This document shows positions 51,675 through 59,816 of a DNA stretch of 64,000 nucleotides, piece by piece. Origin of the DNA: an uncultured Flavobacterium sp. (GTDB taxonomy: Bacteria; Bacteroidota; Bacteroidia; Flavobacteriales; Flavobacteriaceae); assembly GCF_951805225.1 (NCBI RefSeq), contig NZ_OX638201.1:1116001-1180000 (forward strand), written 5' to 3'. Position numbers and translations under genes: made by a program. The notes beneath the pieces were generated by a model. It was not told where the DNA came from. It did not search any database and saw only the letters and a list, made by a program, of their open reading frames with translations. Numbering within the stretch: the first letter of the stretch is position 1; every line of letters begins with the position of its first letter.

Positions 51675-51830
51675 ATGGCAGAAATTAAAATTGAGAAGAA
51701 AAAACCAGTATGGCCTTGGATTGCAGTATTACTGGTTATTGGAGGAATTATATATTACATCTATTTTGTGGATCATGAAACTCCTGCCGAAAGCAGTACA
51801 CAAATCGAAAATACCACAAGTGCACAATAG
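51675..51830 (+). CDS. Small 51-aa membrane protein
   Basis: The frame begins at ATG 51675 (MAEIKIEKKKPVWPWIAVLL) with a basic start, then one membrane helix (WIAVLLVIGGIIYYIYFV) and an acidic tail (DHETPAESSTQIEN). It ends at TAG 51828-51830. It lies 66 bp before the PRC-barrel gene, with which it probably forms a stress-type transcript. Small single-helix proteins beside PRC-barrel proteins are common in Flavobacteria from general experience. Function unknown. Confidence 0.65.
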   Translation: MAEIKIEKKKPVWPWIAVLLVIGGIIYYIYFVDHETPAESSTQIENTTSAQ

Positions 51831-51896
51831 AACATAATGACTGGGAAATACTAAAGTTAAACCCAGTTGAAAAGTGAATATTAAAAAAAAGAAATT

Positions 51897-52409
51897 ATGG
51901 AAAGTAAAGATAAAAATTTATACAGGTTAGACGAACTATCGGATTATAAAATCGCATCAAATTATTCTGATGTAAGAGGATGGAAAATTGTTGATTCTGA
52001 TAATCAAACTATAGGCGAAATTGATAATTTGTGGGTTAATAAAGATATGCAACGTGTTGTATATTTAGATGTTAAACTAGACAAACGATTGTTAGAAGAC
52101 AGCCGAAATGAGGTTAGAGATGTTATAGCAAATGACAACGGAAAAGAGTTTATTTATAAAGAAGGAGCGAGCCATATTATTATACCAATAGGATCTGTAA
52201 GTATAAATAAGGACACGAAAATTGTTATGGCGAACAGTTTAGGTTACGATACCTTTAGAAACACAAATAGATATGATAGACAGCACAATTTTGACAGGGA
52301 ATATGAAAGAAGAGTAATGAATTCTTATTATCCTCAAAATAATCCTGATTCTGTGTATTATAGTGACGATGATTCCTTTTATAACCGCAGAGAATTTGAC
52401 AATAAATAG
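51897..52409 (+). CDS. PRC-barrel domain protein
   Basis: The 170-aa protein contains the PRC-barrel fold (residues about 15-120; VRGWKIVDSDNQTIGEIDNL, then VYLDVKLDKRLLEDS and ASHIIIPIGSVSINKDT). The C-terminal 50 residues are disordered and rich in Asn, Arg, Tyr and Asp. PRC-barrel proteins often serve in stress responses or RNA metabolism. A single-helix protein lies upstream and an NTF2-like protein downstream, all plus strand with short gaps. Confidence 0.88.
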   Translation: MESKDKNLYRLDELSDYKIASNYSDVRGWKIVDSDNQTIGEIDNLWVNKDMQRVVYLDVKLDKRLLEDSRNEVRDVIANDNGKEFIYKEGASHIIIPIGSVSINKDTKIVMANSLGYDTFRNTNRYDRQHNFDREYERRVMNSYYPQNNPDSVYYSDDDSFYNRREFDNK

Positions 52410-52457
52410 TACTTTTTTCAGATTTCATGCAAACTGTTTAATTTAAAAAAAACGATC

Positions 52458-52832
52458 ATGGAAACCCAAATCATTGAATTAGAAAAAAAATACTGGAAGG
52501 GAATGGAAAATCATGATTATGATACCGTAAAAAATCTTACGCTGTTTCCTTGTGTAATTGCCGGTAAAAATGGTGTACAAAGTGTAGACGAATCTAATTT
52601 TAAAAAGATGTTTGAATCCGGTGATGCCAACAAAATAAAAGTAGTAGCTATTTCTAATGTAGAAACCAAGTTAATTGCTGAAAATACGGCAATAATTGGG
52701 TATTTAATTGAACTAGGAACAGGAGATGACAAACAAAATCAATCCATGAAATGTGTCTGCACTTCTACATGGATTTCAAAAAATAATAACTGGGTTTGTG
52801 CACTTCATACAGAAACAGAATTGTCTCACTGA
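52458..52832 (+). CDS. NTF2-like (DUF4440/SnoaL) protein
   Basis: This 124-aa protein fits the NTF2-like fold: IIELEKKYWKGMENHDYDTV, then LTLFPCVIAGKNG and CVCTSTWISKNNNWVCALHT, with a C-terminal strand that is typical. It has 4 Cys. It lies 48 bp after the PRC-barrel protein and is closed by the terminator at 52861. Role unknown. Confidence 0.85.
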   Translation: METQIIELEKKYWKGMENHDYDTVKNLTLFPCVIAGKNGVQSVDESNFKKMFESGDANKIKVVAISNVETKLIAENTAIIGYLIELGTGDDKQNQSMKCVCTSTWISKNNNWVCALHTETELSH

Positions 52833-52860
52833 GATTCTAAACAAGAAAAATTAAACTAAA

Positions 52861-52896
52861 AAAAGCTCTAAATAAATCATTTAGAGCTTTTTTTTA
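52861..52896. terminator. Bidirectional terminator
   Basis: AAAAGCTCTAAA and TTTAGAGCTTTT form a 12-bp stem with a TAAATCA loop, followed by a T-run. It serves the plus-strand NTF2-like gene and the convergent gene ending at 52914. Confidence 0.92.
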
Positions 52897-52913
52897 GCTT
52901 GTTATTGTACCAA

Positions 52914-53645
52914 TTAATTTACTTTTTCTATCAACATTTTTTTTGTTCCCATATCAATTTCCTGTTTCAAAATTTGATTGGTTTTAGAATCAATATAATA
53001 AGTATTTATCACTTTATTTTGCGAAATACCATCTGTCACAGTAACAATCCACACAGATTTTCCGGCAAGGAAACCTTTTTTTGTATTGGTTATATTTGCT
53101 TTAAGGATTGCAGCTTTTGTTGCAGGATTATAATCAAAAATCGTTATTTCTGTTTTATAATTTTCCTTTAACGGAAGCCAGCGAATTATTTGAGGATAAA
53201 TATTACTGTCAAAAAAGTCGCCGGTTGTTTCTTCTTTGATATCTGTTTTTTTGTTATCCTTTTTATCCAGATAATAACCAGTTGTTTGTTTTCCGAAATT
53301 AAGGTTTATGTCTCTTTGAGTGTTGACAGAAGTATGTTGTACAGGATTTAAATTAGGAAGTTCCGCTATAGTTTCATCAATCCAGTCCGGCATATTTTTC
53401 ATTTTTACCGTTGTAGTGATTTTTACTGTATTTTTTGTTTTAGAGATTTTAGTAAATACCTTTCCAATTTCAATTTTTGCAGTATCCCGAATTGCAAACC
53501 AATTCATTTCATACTCTTCATTTTTAATTAGTTTCTCAATAATTTCATTGTGACCAGGAGATTGTATTTTTTCTTGGGCATTTGCAGTAAAACATAGTAA
53601 AGAAAGACCTGCCGAAAGAAGAAATAAGGATTTCATAGATTTCAT
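52914..53645 (-). CDS. Secreted DUF3108-like protein
   Basis: The 243-aa protein has a signal peptide (KSLFLLSAGLSLLCFTANAQ). The body is beta-rich, with repeated strands such as TVKITTTVKMKNMP, KQTTGYYLDKKDNKKTD and KAAILKANITNTKK, and the C-terminal IDSKTNQILKQEIDMGTKKM resembles the end of DUF3108 and outer-membrane-linked lipid-carrier-like proteins. It acts in the periplasm or at the surface. A start three codons later (M4) is equally possible. It stands alone on its strand near 53700. Confidence 0.75.
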   Translation of the reverse strand: MKSMKSLFLLSAGLSLLCFTANAQEKIQSPGHNEIIEKLIKNEEYEMNWFAIRDTAKIEIGKVFTKISKTKNTVKITTTVKMKNMPDWIDETIAELPNLNPVQHTSVNTQRDINLNFGKQTTGYYLDKKDNKKTDIKEETTGDFFDSNIYPQIIRWLPLKENYKTEITIFDYNPATKAAILKANITNTKKGFLAGKSVWIVTVTDGISQNKVINTYYIDSKTNQILKQEIDMGTKKMLIEKVN

Positions 53646-53699
53646 ATAGTATATTTTTATACCAGTTAGTGTGCGAAAAGTAATAAAAGTTACAACAGA

Positions 53700-54326
53700 C
53701 TAATTTGTTAACGTGACATATTGATACAGTTTTGCCGGGTTTTCTGCTTCAGTAATTAAGAACTGAGCAACATCGGCTCTTGAAATCTTACCAACTTTCA
53801 TTCCTTTTTGAAGTTCTGATAATACTTTATAAGATAAAGTCTGATCTCCATTAGTAAGCATACCGGGTCTAATAATTTCCCATTTTAAAGCACTTTTGGT
53901 AATTAGTTCTTCCATCATTGTTTTATTGATGTATTGCTCTTTCAGGAATAGGGAAATCACTGTTCGCATAAAAAAGCTTAGATAGTTTTTACTTTCGCCT
54001 GCTCCAAAACCTGTAATTACGAGAACTGGTGCAACATAATTTATATCATCAGTAACCTTTATCAATGTTTTGGCAATATCAGAAAATAGGGTAGTTGCTT
54101 TTTTATTTTTTGTTCCAACGGTTATAAGTATCGTATCAGAACCTTTTATTGCATTTTTTAAATCAATTGGTGATGTTGCACTTCCGTTTATTTTGATGAG
54201 TTTAGGATGATTCGGGATTTGGTCTGTATTTGTTGATAATGCCGTAACGGTATGTCCGTTTTTAAGCGCTTGCATTACAGCTTGTAAACCAATTCCGGCG
54301 CCGGCTCCTATAATTGCTATGTTCAT
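53700..54326 (-). CDS. NAD(P)-binding Rossmann protein, NmrA-like
   Basis: The 208-aa protein begins MNIAIIGAGAGIGLQAVMQA, a dinucleotide-binding motif, with LITVGTKNKKA and IIRPGMLTNGDQ as the atypical SDR landmarks. It lies 1 bp after the inositol monophosphatase-family gene, same strand, so the two are co-expressed. Similar in class to the protein at 8583, but the sequences are not close. Function unknown. Confidence 0.88.
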   Translation of the reverse strand: MNIAIIGAGAGIGLQAVMQALKNGHTVTALSTNTDQIPNHPKLIKINGSATSPIDLKNAIKGSDTILITVGTKNKKATTLFSDIAKTLIKVTDDINYVAPVLVITGFGAGESKNYLSFFMRTVISLFLKEQYINKTMMEELITKSALKWEIIRPGMLTNGDQTLSYKVLSELQKGMKVGKISRADVAQFLITEAENPAKLYQYVTLTN

Positions 54327-54327
54327 T

Positions 54328-55134
54328 TTAGTTTATTGATTTCGTTTGTAGATATTTTTCAGCAATGCTTTTTGGTGCGACTAATAAACTTTCGCTTCCC
54401 CATTTCCATTGAGTTCCCGTTGTTGTCAGGATTTGGGCTCCAGCTTCTTTAGCAATAAGTAAACCCGCAATCCAGTTATAAGTATCGATATCTTCCTGAA
54501 CAAACAAATCGATTCTTCCTGCACCAACATAAGCTAATTGCAAACCGTGTGGTCCGTAATTTCTAATTATTCCAAAATTATCGAGTAGTTTTGTTACGGT
54601 CGAACCAATTTTTTGATTCAAATTATTATTTGATTTATCCTGATGTCCGTATTCAAAAACAGCCAGCATTACTGCCAAATCTGTTTTACGGCTAAGCTCT
54701 AATGATTTTCCATTCATAAAAGCGCCTTCGCTATCTTTTGCCCAAAATATTTCATTGGCTAACGGATCATAAATTACAGAAAAGAACGGTTTTCCATCGC
54801 GAATAAGTGCCAGGTTTACGGTCCATCCGGCAATATGCTGAAGATATTGTATCGCGCCATCCATGGCATCGCAAAGCCAGTATTCTTGCAGTTCAGCTGG
54901 ATTTCTTTGTGAATTGGTATCAAACTCGTCGCCAATATGCCAGGGAGTATTAGGAAATTCGGGAGCTAAGTCATCTTTTAAAGAACTAAGACACAAATTG
55001 TCAATGTTTTCTAATTGTTTTAAAAGCTCATCCATAGTTTGTGGAATCGCATTTTGTTTGTAGTCTTTTAAAAAGACGTCGCCTATTTTTCGTACTGCAT
55101 CCAGTACGATCGGAATATTAATTTCGTTTTGCAT
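54328..55134 (-). CDS. Inositol monophosphatase-family protein with altered metal motif
   Basis: The 268-aa protein has the family scaffold: DEFDTN (first acidic loop), YWLCDAMDGAIQYLQHIAG (second metal motif) and the C-terminal EAGAQI. The canonical WxxDPxDGTxN reads CDAMDGAIQ, losing the Pro and Thr, and the third motif WDxAAG reads YNWIAG, so the usual catalytic Asp is Asn or displaced. The protein may have weak or different activity (for example on another phosphate ester) or be non-catalytic. Upstream lie TAGCTTTG (minus strand) and an AraC gene at 55214, which may regulate it. Confidence 0.82.
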   Translation of the reverse strand: MQNEINIPIVLDAVRKIGDVFLKDYKQNAIPQTMDELLKQLENIDNLCLSSLKDDLAPEFPNTPWHIGDEFDTNSQRNPAELQEYWLCDAMDGAIQYLQHIAGWTVNLALIRDGKPFFSVIYDPLANEIFWAKDSEGAFMNGKSLELSRKTDLAVMLAVFEYGHQDKSNNNLNQKIGSTVTKLLDNFGIIRNYGPHGLQLAYVGAGRIDLFVQEDIDTYNWIAGLLIAKEAGAQILTTTGTQWKWGSESLLVAPKSIAEKYLQTKSIN

Positions 55135-55158
55135 TTTGTTATCGTATTAATTACAATG

Positions 55159-55200
55159 CAAAGCTAGGCGGAGTATGGCTTTTAAAGTAGTTGCAATAAA
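55159..55200 (-). promoter_or_regulatory. Promoter/regulatory region shared in pattern with the SDR at 58687
   Basis: Minus-strand TAGCTTTG (55159-55166) fits TAnnTTTG, 25 bp upstream of the ATG. The following plus-strand run, GGCGGAGTATGG then AGTAGTTGCAATAAAGGGA, parallels the stretch upstream of the SDR gene near 58726-58760 (GAGTAGGAGT, then CAAAAGTGGGA). Both precede oxidoreductase-type genes adjacent to AraC regulators. Confidence 0.45.
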
Positions 55201-55213
55201 GGGAATGATAGTC

Positions 55214-56074
55214 CTAATCACGGAATTTTTTCCGAAATTCAAGAGGAGTGAGGTTTGTTACTTTTTTAAAAAGTTTTCCAAAATAAACCGGTTCGTCATA
55301 ACCCACTTCATAAGCTACTTCCTTGACATTTTTATCTGTAAAATACAGTAATCTTTTGGCTTCTAAAATAGAAGCTTCCTGAATATGAACCGATACCGGA
55401 CTTCCGGTTAACGATTTTACGGTATCATTTAGGTGAGCCACGGAAATTGAAAGTGCCGCAGCGTATTGTGCGGGTTGTTTCCAGATTTTAAAATGCTCTT
55501 TGGTTAATTTTATAAATGTCTCCTTAATTATAATACTGCGGTTTTCCTTCTCTTTATCAACAGAGATATTTGAAACGAGTTCAGCGGCAATGAGGTTTAA
55601 AAGTGCATTCAATAAAGAATGAATACTTTTTTGAATGTAGTTGTTTTTATTTTCTAACTGTATTTTTTCTATTAAATCCATGAGAATACTCAGCTGCTGA
55701 AAGAAATTAGATTCTTGCTGAAGTAAAAAGGGATTTTCGATTTTATTTTCCAGAAGCTGCAATATTTCTTTACTGGCCAACGACGGATCAAAACTGATCA
55801 TCCATCCTTTTGGATTTTCGACATCTATAATATGATGAACTTCTTCCGGAAATACACAAAGCAAGGCTGGAGCAGTAAATTCGACATTTTCAAAATCAAT
55901 ATTTAATTTGAATTTTCCGCTTAAAGCGAACATCAATTGACAGTGATCGTCCCGGTGTGGTTTCGAGATATCGTGTTCTTCAATTTCCCGATCTTCCATA
56001 TTCACAATAATAATTCCTGCCTTGGCAAGAGGCGAAAGTTCAAATTGTGTAATAGTTTGGTTTTGATTTTTCAA
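55214..56074 (-). CDS. AraC-family transcriptional regulator
   Basis: This 286-aa protein has a cupin-like N-terminal sensor (HRDDHCQLMFALSGKFKLNI) and a C-terminal double HTH (ALSISVAHLNDTVKSLTGS, then VAYEVGYDEPVYFGKLFKKV), ending LTPLEFRKKF. It is upstream of the IMPase-family gene, same strand, with 79 bp between. The sensor opens with a pattern (PHRDDHCQ) that is common for regulators of organic-compound responses. Ligand unknown. Confidence 0.92.
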   Translation of the reverse strand: MKNQNQTITQFELSPLAKAGIIIVNMEDREIEEHDISKPHRDDHCQLMFALSGKFKLNIDFENVEFTAPALLCVFPEEVHHIIDVENPKGWMISFDPSLASKEILQLLENKIENPFLLQQESNFFQQLSILMDLIEKIQLENKNNYIQKSIHSLLNALLNLIAAELVSNISVDKEKENRSIIIKETFIKLTKEHFKIWKQPAQYAAALSISVAHLNDTVKSLTGSPVSVHIQEASILEAKRLLYFTDKNVKEVAYEVGYDEPVYFGKLFKKVTNLTPLEFRKKFRD

Positions 56075-56218
56075 GATTAGAATCGAAGTTTACAAAAAAA
56101 TGGATTAGTTATAAGTTGTAAAAATAGAGATTAAAACATCAAATTTAAAATCAATTTTTTGTGGTTTGTTTTAATTGATGTTATTAAAATCTATCTCCAT
56201 TTTTGAAACTTATCCTTA

Positions 56219-56596
56219 TTAGTTTTTCCTTTTTTTAAGTTGAAATATATTTCCTTCCGGATCAATTCCGTCACAAAGCCAAAAGTTATAATCGTCAAAA
56301 GTTTTTAATTCTCGCATAGGAATGTTTTTTTCAATAAACTCTTTTCTAATCAGTTCTAAGTCGTCATCAATCTCAAAAACGATTTTAGTATTATTGTCAA
56401 ATTGGTGATTGGGTTCAATTTGTTCCATGTATTTTTTTCCAATTTTATGAAACCCAATATTTACATTCCCTGCGTTGAGTAAAATCCAAATTTCATCTTC
56501 TTCAAGAACTTTCAAATTGAAGTTTTCGACATAGAAATTTTTAAGAAGCTGAATGTTTTTTACATATAGAATTATCGTGTCAAGTTTTGCATTCAT
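56219..56596 (-). CDS. VOC (glyoxalase/bleomycin-resistance) fold protein
   Basis: The 125-aa protein has the paired beta-alpha-beta-beta-beta units of the vicinal-oxygen-chelate fold: LDTIILYVKNIQLLKNFYVE and NLKVLEEDEIWILL for the first half, KIVFEIDDDLELIRKEFIEK for the second, and the C-terminal DGIDPEGNIFQLKKR. The usual metal ligands are not obvious (no clear His at the first strand), so it may be a binding protein rather than an enzyme. It lies between two AraC genes. Confidence 0.87.
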   Translation of the reverse strand: MNAKLDTIILYVKNIQLLKNFYVENFNLKVLEEDEIWILLNAGNVNIGFHKIGKKYMEQIEPNHQFDNNTKIVFEIDDDLELIRKEFIEKNIPMRELKTFDDYNFWLCDGIDPEGNIFQLKKRKN

Positions 56597-56630
56597 TTAG
56601 TTATTGAATTTGTTGTTGTCTTAGATTGAG

Positions 56631-57527
56631 TTAGTTCAAAAATTGTCCACGATATTCTGTTGGAGTCAATCCGACTTCTTTTTTGAATAATCTTGAAAAA
56701 TAAGGTGGGTTTTCAAATCCTAATTGATAGGCTGTTTCTGCTACAGTATTATCTGTGCTCACCAATAGATTTTTAGCCTCAGCGACCAAAGAAATATGAA
56801 TGTGTTCTAAAGCTGTTTTGCCTGTTTCCTGTTTCAATAGATCACTTAAATATCTTGCAGATAAAGATAATTTTGATGCCATATATTTTACGGTCGGCAA
56901 TCCTTCTTTTTGAAGCTTTCCACTTTCAAAATATAATTTAAGAATCTCCGTAAATCTGGTAATAATTGTTCCTGATAGCGTGGCTCTGTTTAAAAACTGT
57001 CTCTTGTAGTAACGCTGCGAATATTTTAGAATTGAATCGATATGAGTGAGCATAATATCTTTGCTGAAGTCATCCTGATTGTTGTAATATTCCAATTTTA
57101 TTTTATAGAATAAATCCCAGATAGTTTCTTCTTCTTTAGGTGATAAATGCAAGGCTTCATTAACTTCATAATCAAAAAAGCCATATTTTTTAATTTCGGA
57201 ATAAAGGTTTATATTCACTAAAAAATCTTCATCGATATAAATCATAAAGCCTTTTTCGGTAAGTTCAATGTCACTCATTGTAATTCTCTGACCAGGTTTT
57301 ACAAAAGCCATCGAGCCATTGTCATGATCATATTTCGTCTTTCCGTATAAAATAGTGCCTGATTTTACTTTTTTTAAAGCTATTTTATAAAAATCCATTG
57401 TGAATTCTGTTTCAGCAAATGTGCATCCTTGCAATTCTTCAAAAGTTACCAGCCCAAGCAGAGGATTTTCCGGAGGCGGAAATCCGTTTGAGGTATAAAG
57501 CTCGCTTATCGTTTTATAGTTTTTCAT
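56631..57527 (-). CDS. AraC-family transcriptional regulator
   Basis: The start at 57527 (MKNYKTISELYTSNGF) gives 298 aa. Typical parts are a cupin sensor with FVKPGQRITM (about residue 76), a helical linker with EALHLSPKEEETIWDLFYKI, and the double HTH (MASKLSLSARYLSDLLKQET, then AYQLGFENPPYFSRLFKKEV), ending TPTEYRGQF. The linker block EALHLSxKE is shared with the regulator at 5168, so these two belong to the same subfamily. It is 59 bp after the ABM gene and likely regulates the ABM and SDR genes behind it. Confidence 0.92.
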   Translation of the reverse strand: MKNYKTISELYTSNGFPPPENPLLGLVTFEELQGCTFAETEFTMDFYKIALKKVKSGTILYGKTKYDHDNGSMAFVKPGQRITMSDIELTEKGFMIYIDEDFLVNINLYSEIKKYGFFDYEVNEALHLSPKEEETIWDLFYKIKLEYYNNQDDFSKDIMLTHIDSILKYSQRYYKRQFLNRATLSGTIITRFTEILKLYFESGKLQKEGLPTVKYMASKLSLSARYLSDLLKQETGKTALEHIHISLVAEAKNLLVSTDNTVAETAYQLGFENPPYFSRLFKKEVGLTPTEYRGQFLN

Positions 57528-57586
57528 GCTTAACAATTTTAGGCATTATAAATTTACATTTAAAAAGTTTATGTGATGTAAGCAAT

Positions 57587-57880
57587 TTAAATTTCTTCAA
57601 GATAGGTCAATTCTGGCGGTGCAATAAGCTTTCCGTTTAGAAAAGTAAAAAAGCGTTTGATATAATCTTGTTCCAAATGCCAGTCATACGTTTCTTTTGA
57701 AGTATAAATCGCAAAAATTACTATGGTATTTGGCTCTTCGGTTTTTCGCATTAGAACAAAATTTTCACATCCTTCTTCGAGTAAAATATGAGCTTTTGTT
57801 TCAATTGCAAGCGGAAGCACTTCCTCGATGAACTCTGGATTAATTTTAAGTGCGGCATTTGTTATGACTTTATTCTTCAT
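57587..57880 (-). CDS. Antibiotic biosynthesis monooxygenase (ABM)-family protein
   Basis: The 97-aa protein fits the ABM dimeric alpha/beta-barrel: ITNAALKINPEFIEEVLPLA, then CENFVLMRKTEEPNTIVIFA and YTSKETYDWHLEQDYIKRFF. Such proteins include quinol monooxygenases (YgiN-like). It is 18 bp after the SDR gene, same strand. A role in quinone or aldehyde metabolism together with that SDR is plausible, not proven. Confidence 0.87.
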   Translation of the reverse strand: MKNKVITNAALKINPEFIEEVLPLAIETKAHILLEEGCENFVLMRKTEEPNTIVIFAIYTSKETYDWHLEQDYIKRFFTFLNGKLIAPPELTYLEEI

Positions 57881-57898
57881 TTGCTTAATTTATTTCGA

Positions 57899-58687
57899 TT
57901 ATTTGATGCTTTTTAATATTGAACTTTCAAACATTTTTGGGGCAAAATGCTGTAGGAATACAATCATACCAGACATTTTTCCAACCGGATTACTGAATTT
58001 TGGTTCTTTTGTTCCAATTAATTTGGTAATAATTTTTGCCACTGCATCTGGTGATTCTGCTTCGTCTAAACCTTTTTGAGTAGCAGCATTGACTTTTTTT
58101 CTGTAAATATTGTAATCCGGAATACTTCCTGTTGAAGAAATGGCATTGTGCCCAAGATTGGTTTTAAACCAAACAGGTTCAACAACACTAACTTTAATAT
58201 TAAAGGAATTTAGCTCGAAGCGAAGTGATTTGAAATATCCTTCAACTGCATGTTTTGAAGCAGAATAGTACGATAAATTTGGAGGTCCAATCAAACCAAC
58301 AATAGAACTTACGGTTATAATTTGTCCAAATTTTTGTTTTCTAAAATAAGGTAATAATGCATTAGTAACCTTAACAGTTCCCCAAAAGTTGGTCTCAAAT
58401 TGTTTTCTGGCTACATCTATAGGAGTTTCCTCTGCAATACCAGTAATCATAAAACCTGCATTGTTAACCAAAACATCTAATTGTTTTGTTTCAGAAGACA
58501 GTTTTTCTTTAAAGGCAAGAATTGAATTATCGTCATCAATATCCAGACGTATTAATTTAAAAGGAACTTTATATTTTTCCGGTTCACGACTGGTTCCAAT
58601 TACATTAAATCCTTTCTTGTGAAGATCGTTTGCTAACATCAATCCAAAACCTGAAGATGCTCCTGTGATTAAAATTGTTTTGCTCAT
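57899..58687 (-). CDS. Short-chain dehydrogenase/reductase
   Basis: The 262-aa protein shows TGASSGFGLMLA (NAD(P) site), NNAGFM, and the catalytic YSASKHAVEG. The extended C-terminus (SPDAVAKIITKLIGTKEPKF) matches the retinol dehydrogenase-like SDRs common beside AraC regulators in Bacteroidota. It precedes the ABM gene and an AraC gene. Substrate unknown. The promoter element TAACTTTG at 58718 may serve it. Confidence 0.93.
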   Translation of the reverse strand: MSKTILITGASSGFGLMLANDLHKKGFNVIGTSREPEKYKVPFKLIRLDIDDDNSILAFKEKLSSETKQLDVLVNNAGFMITGIAEETPIDVARKQFETNFWGTVKVTNALLPYFRKQKFGQIITVSSIVGLIGPPNLSYYSASKHAVEGYFKSLRFELNSFNIKVSVVEPVWFKTNLGHNAISSTGSIPDYNIYRKKVNAATQKGLDEAESPDAVAKIITKLIGTKEPKFSNPVGKMSGMIVFLQHFAPKMFESSILKSIK

Positions 58688-58967
58688 TTTTATTTCTTTA
58701 TATGATTAATAATGAGGCAAAGTTAGAGTAGGAGTTTACGTTAGTGCTTATACAAAAGTGGGAAGACGTGATACATTCTTACGTCCATTTTAAAGCTTGA
58801 CTTTATATAAAAAAATGCAATGAACTGCTTTCGCAACCTGACAATATTTAGTATTGCTATAAACTCAATTAATTTTTAAGTATTCATTTATTCTTGACAG
58901 TTGACTTTGTGAAGTATTGAGACAAACACGTTCGTGTGGTTTATGATGGAACAAATCCAAAGGAAAC
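58688..58967 (-). promoter_or_regulatory. Upstream region of the SDR gene; no gene seen
   Basis: This stretch, together with the terminator that follows, makes up the 334-bp gap 58688-59021. It contains minus-strand TAACTTTG (58718-58725), which fits TAnnTTTG, and nearby motifs like those upstream of the gene at 55134. No reading frame, repeat or RNA is supported in the remainder. Confidence 0.4.
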
Positions 58968-59003
58968 AAAAAAGCTAAAAAGTAACACTTTTTAGCTTTT
59001 TTA
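58968..59003 (-). terminator. Terminator of the DUF2490 gene
   Basis: AAAAAAGCTAAAAAGT and ACTTTTTAGCTTTTTT form a 16-bp stem with a 3-nt loop. It lies 19 bp after the stop codon at 59022 and is usable from both sides. Confidence 0.9.
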
Positions 59004-59021
59004 TTTGATTCTTAATAAGTT

Positions 59022-59816
59022 CTATTCGATGGTTTTATTTGTTTTCGTAAGGTCAAAGTTTAAATTGGTATTCAATATAATTCCATTATTGTTTTGAAAA
59101 ACATTTTTTCCGTCTATTTGTCTTCCCAACTGTACGATTTGATTTAGATAACCTCCTTCAATTCTTATGTTTTTATTAAATCTGTAACCTAATAAAATTC
59201 CAATTCTGTTTTGATCAAAAACGTTCATATTTACATTTTTTCCAAATCCAATAAAAATTTCGTCATAGAAAGCTAAATAAGGCGTTTTGTCTTTTATTTC
59301 ATTTCCTTTTAAAGGCACCTGAACTCTTATCATATATCGCATTCGGTTCAATAACGGAAATTCGTCTTCTGTTGTCTCATTTATAGAACTATACCTGCCT
59401 ACAAATCTTTGTTCTAACATAAATCTATGCGAGAAATCAACGATTCCTTCTTTATGATTTAGTTGTACCATTTCAAAAATTCTATGTTCTGTAAAATCTC
59501 TGCCCATTCCATTAATAGGTATTTCTCCATAAGGATAGGTTTCGATCCAGCCATAACCAACCCGGAATTGAACTCTTGAATTTAAGTTATAATTTAATCC
59601 AACCCTTAATAAGCTTTGCTGCCATTGGGTAATCATTTCATTTCTTCGCCATTGGTATTCAGTATGTATTCCAAATTTTTCTGAGATTTTAAATGTTCCA
59701 AAAAAGTTATACCATCCAATGCTGTTGTTTGTATTAATACGATTATTTTGCCCGATTACAGATTGTAAACTGCCAATTAAAAAAACGAGAATTAATACAT
59801 ATTTTTTTTTGTTCAT
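59022..59816 (-). CDS. DUF2490 outer-membrane beta-barrel-like protein
   Basis: The 264-aa protein has a signal peptide (MNKKKYVLILVFLIGSLQSV). The body shows alternating hydrophobic strands with many aromatic residues: KISEKFGIHTEYQWRRNEMI, then VQFRVGYGWIETYPYGEIPI and FSHRFMLEQRFVGRYS, the DUF2490 signature. It is probably a small outer-membrane barrel. It is translationally coupled to the carbonic anhydrase (TAATG), so the two are co-expressed and may function together at the surface. Confidence 0.9.
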   Translation of the reverse strand: MNKKKYVLILVFLIGSLQSVIGQNNRINTNNSIGWYNFFGTFKISEKFGIHTEYQWRRNEMITQWQQSLLRVGLNYNLNSRVQFRVGYGWIETYPYGEIPINGMGRDFTEHRIFEMVQLNHKEGIVDFSHRFMLEQRFVGRYSSINETTEDEFPLLNRMRYMIRVQVPLKGNEIKDKTPYLAFYDEIFIGFGKNVNMNVFDQNRIGILLGYRFNKNIRIEGGYLNQIVQLGRQIDGKNVFQNNNGIILNTNLNFDLTKTNKTIE

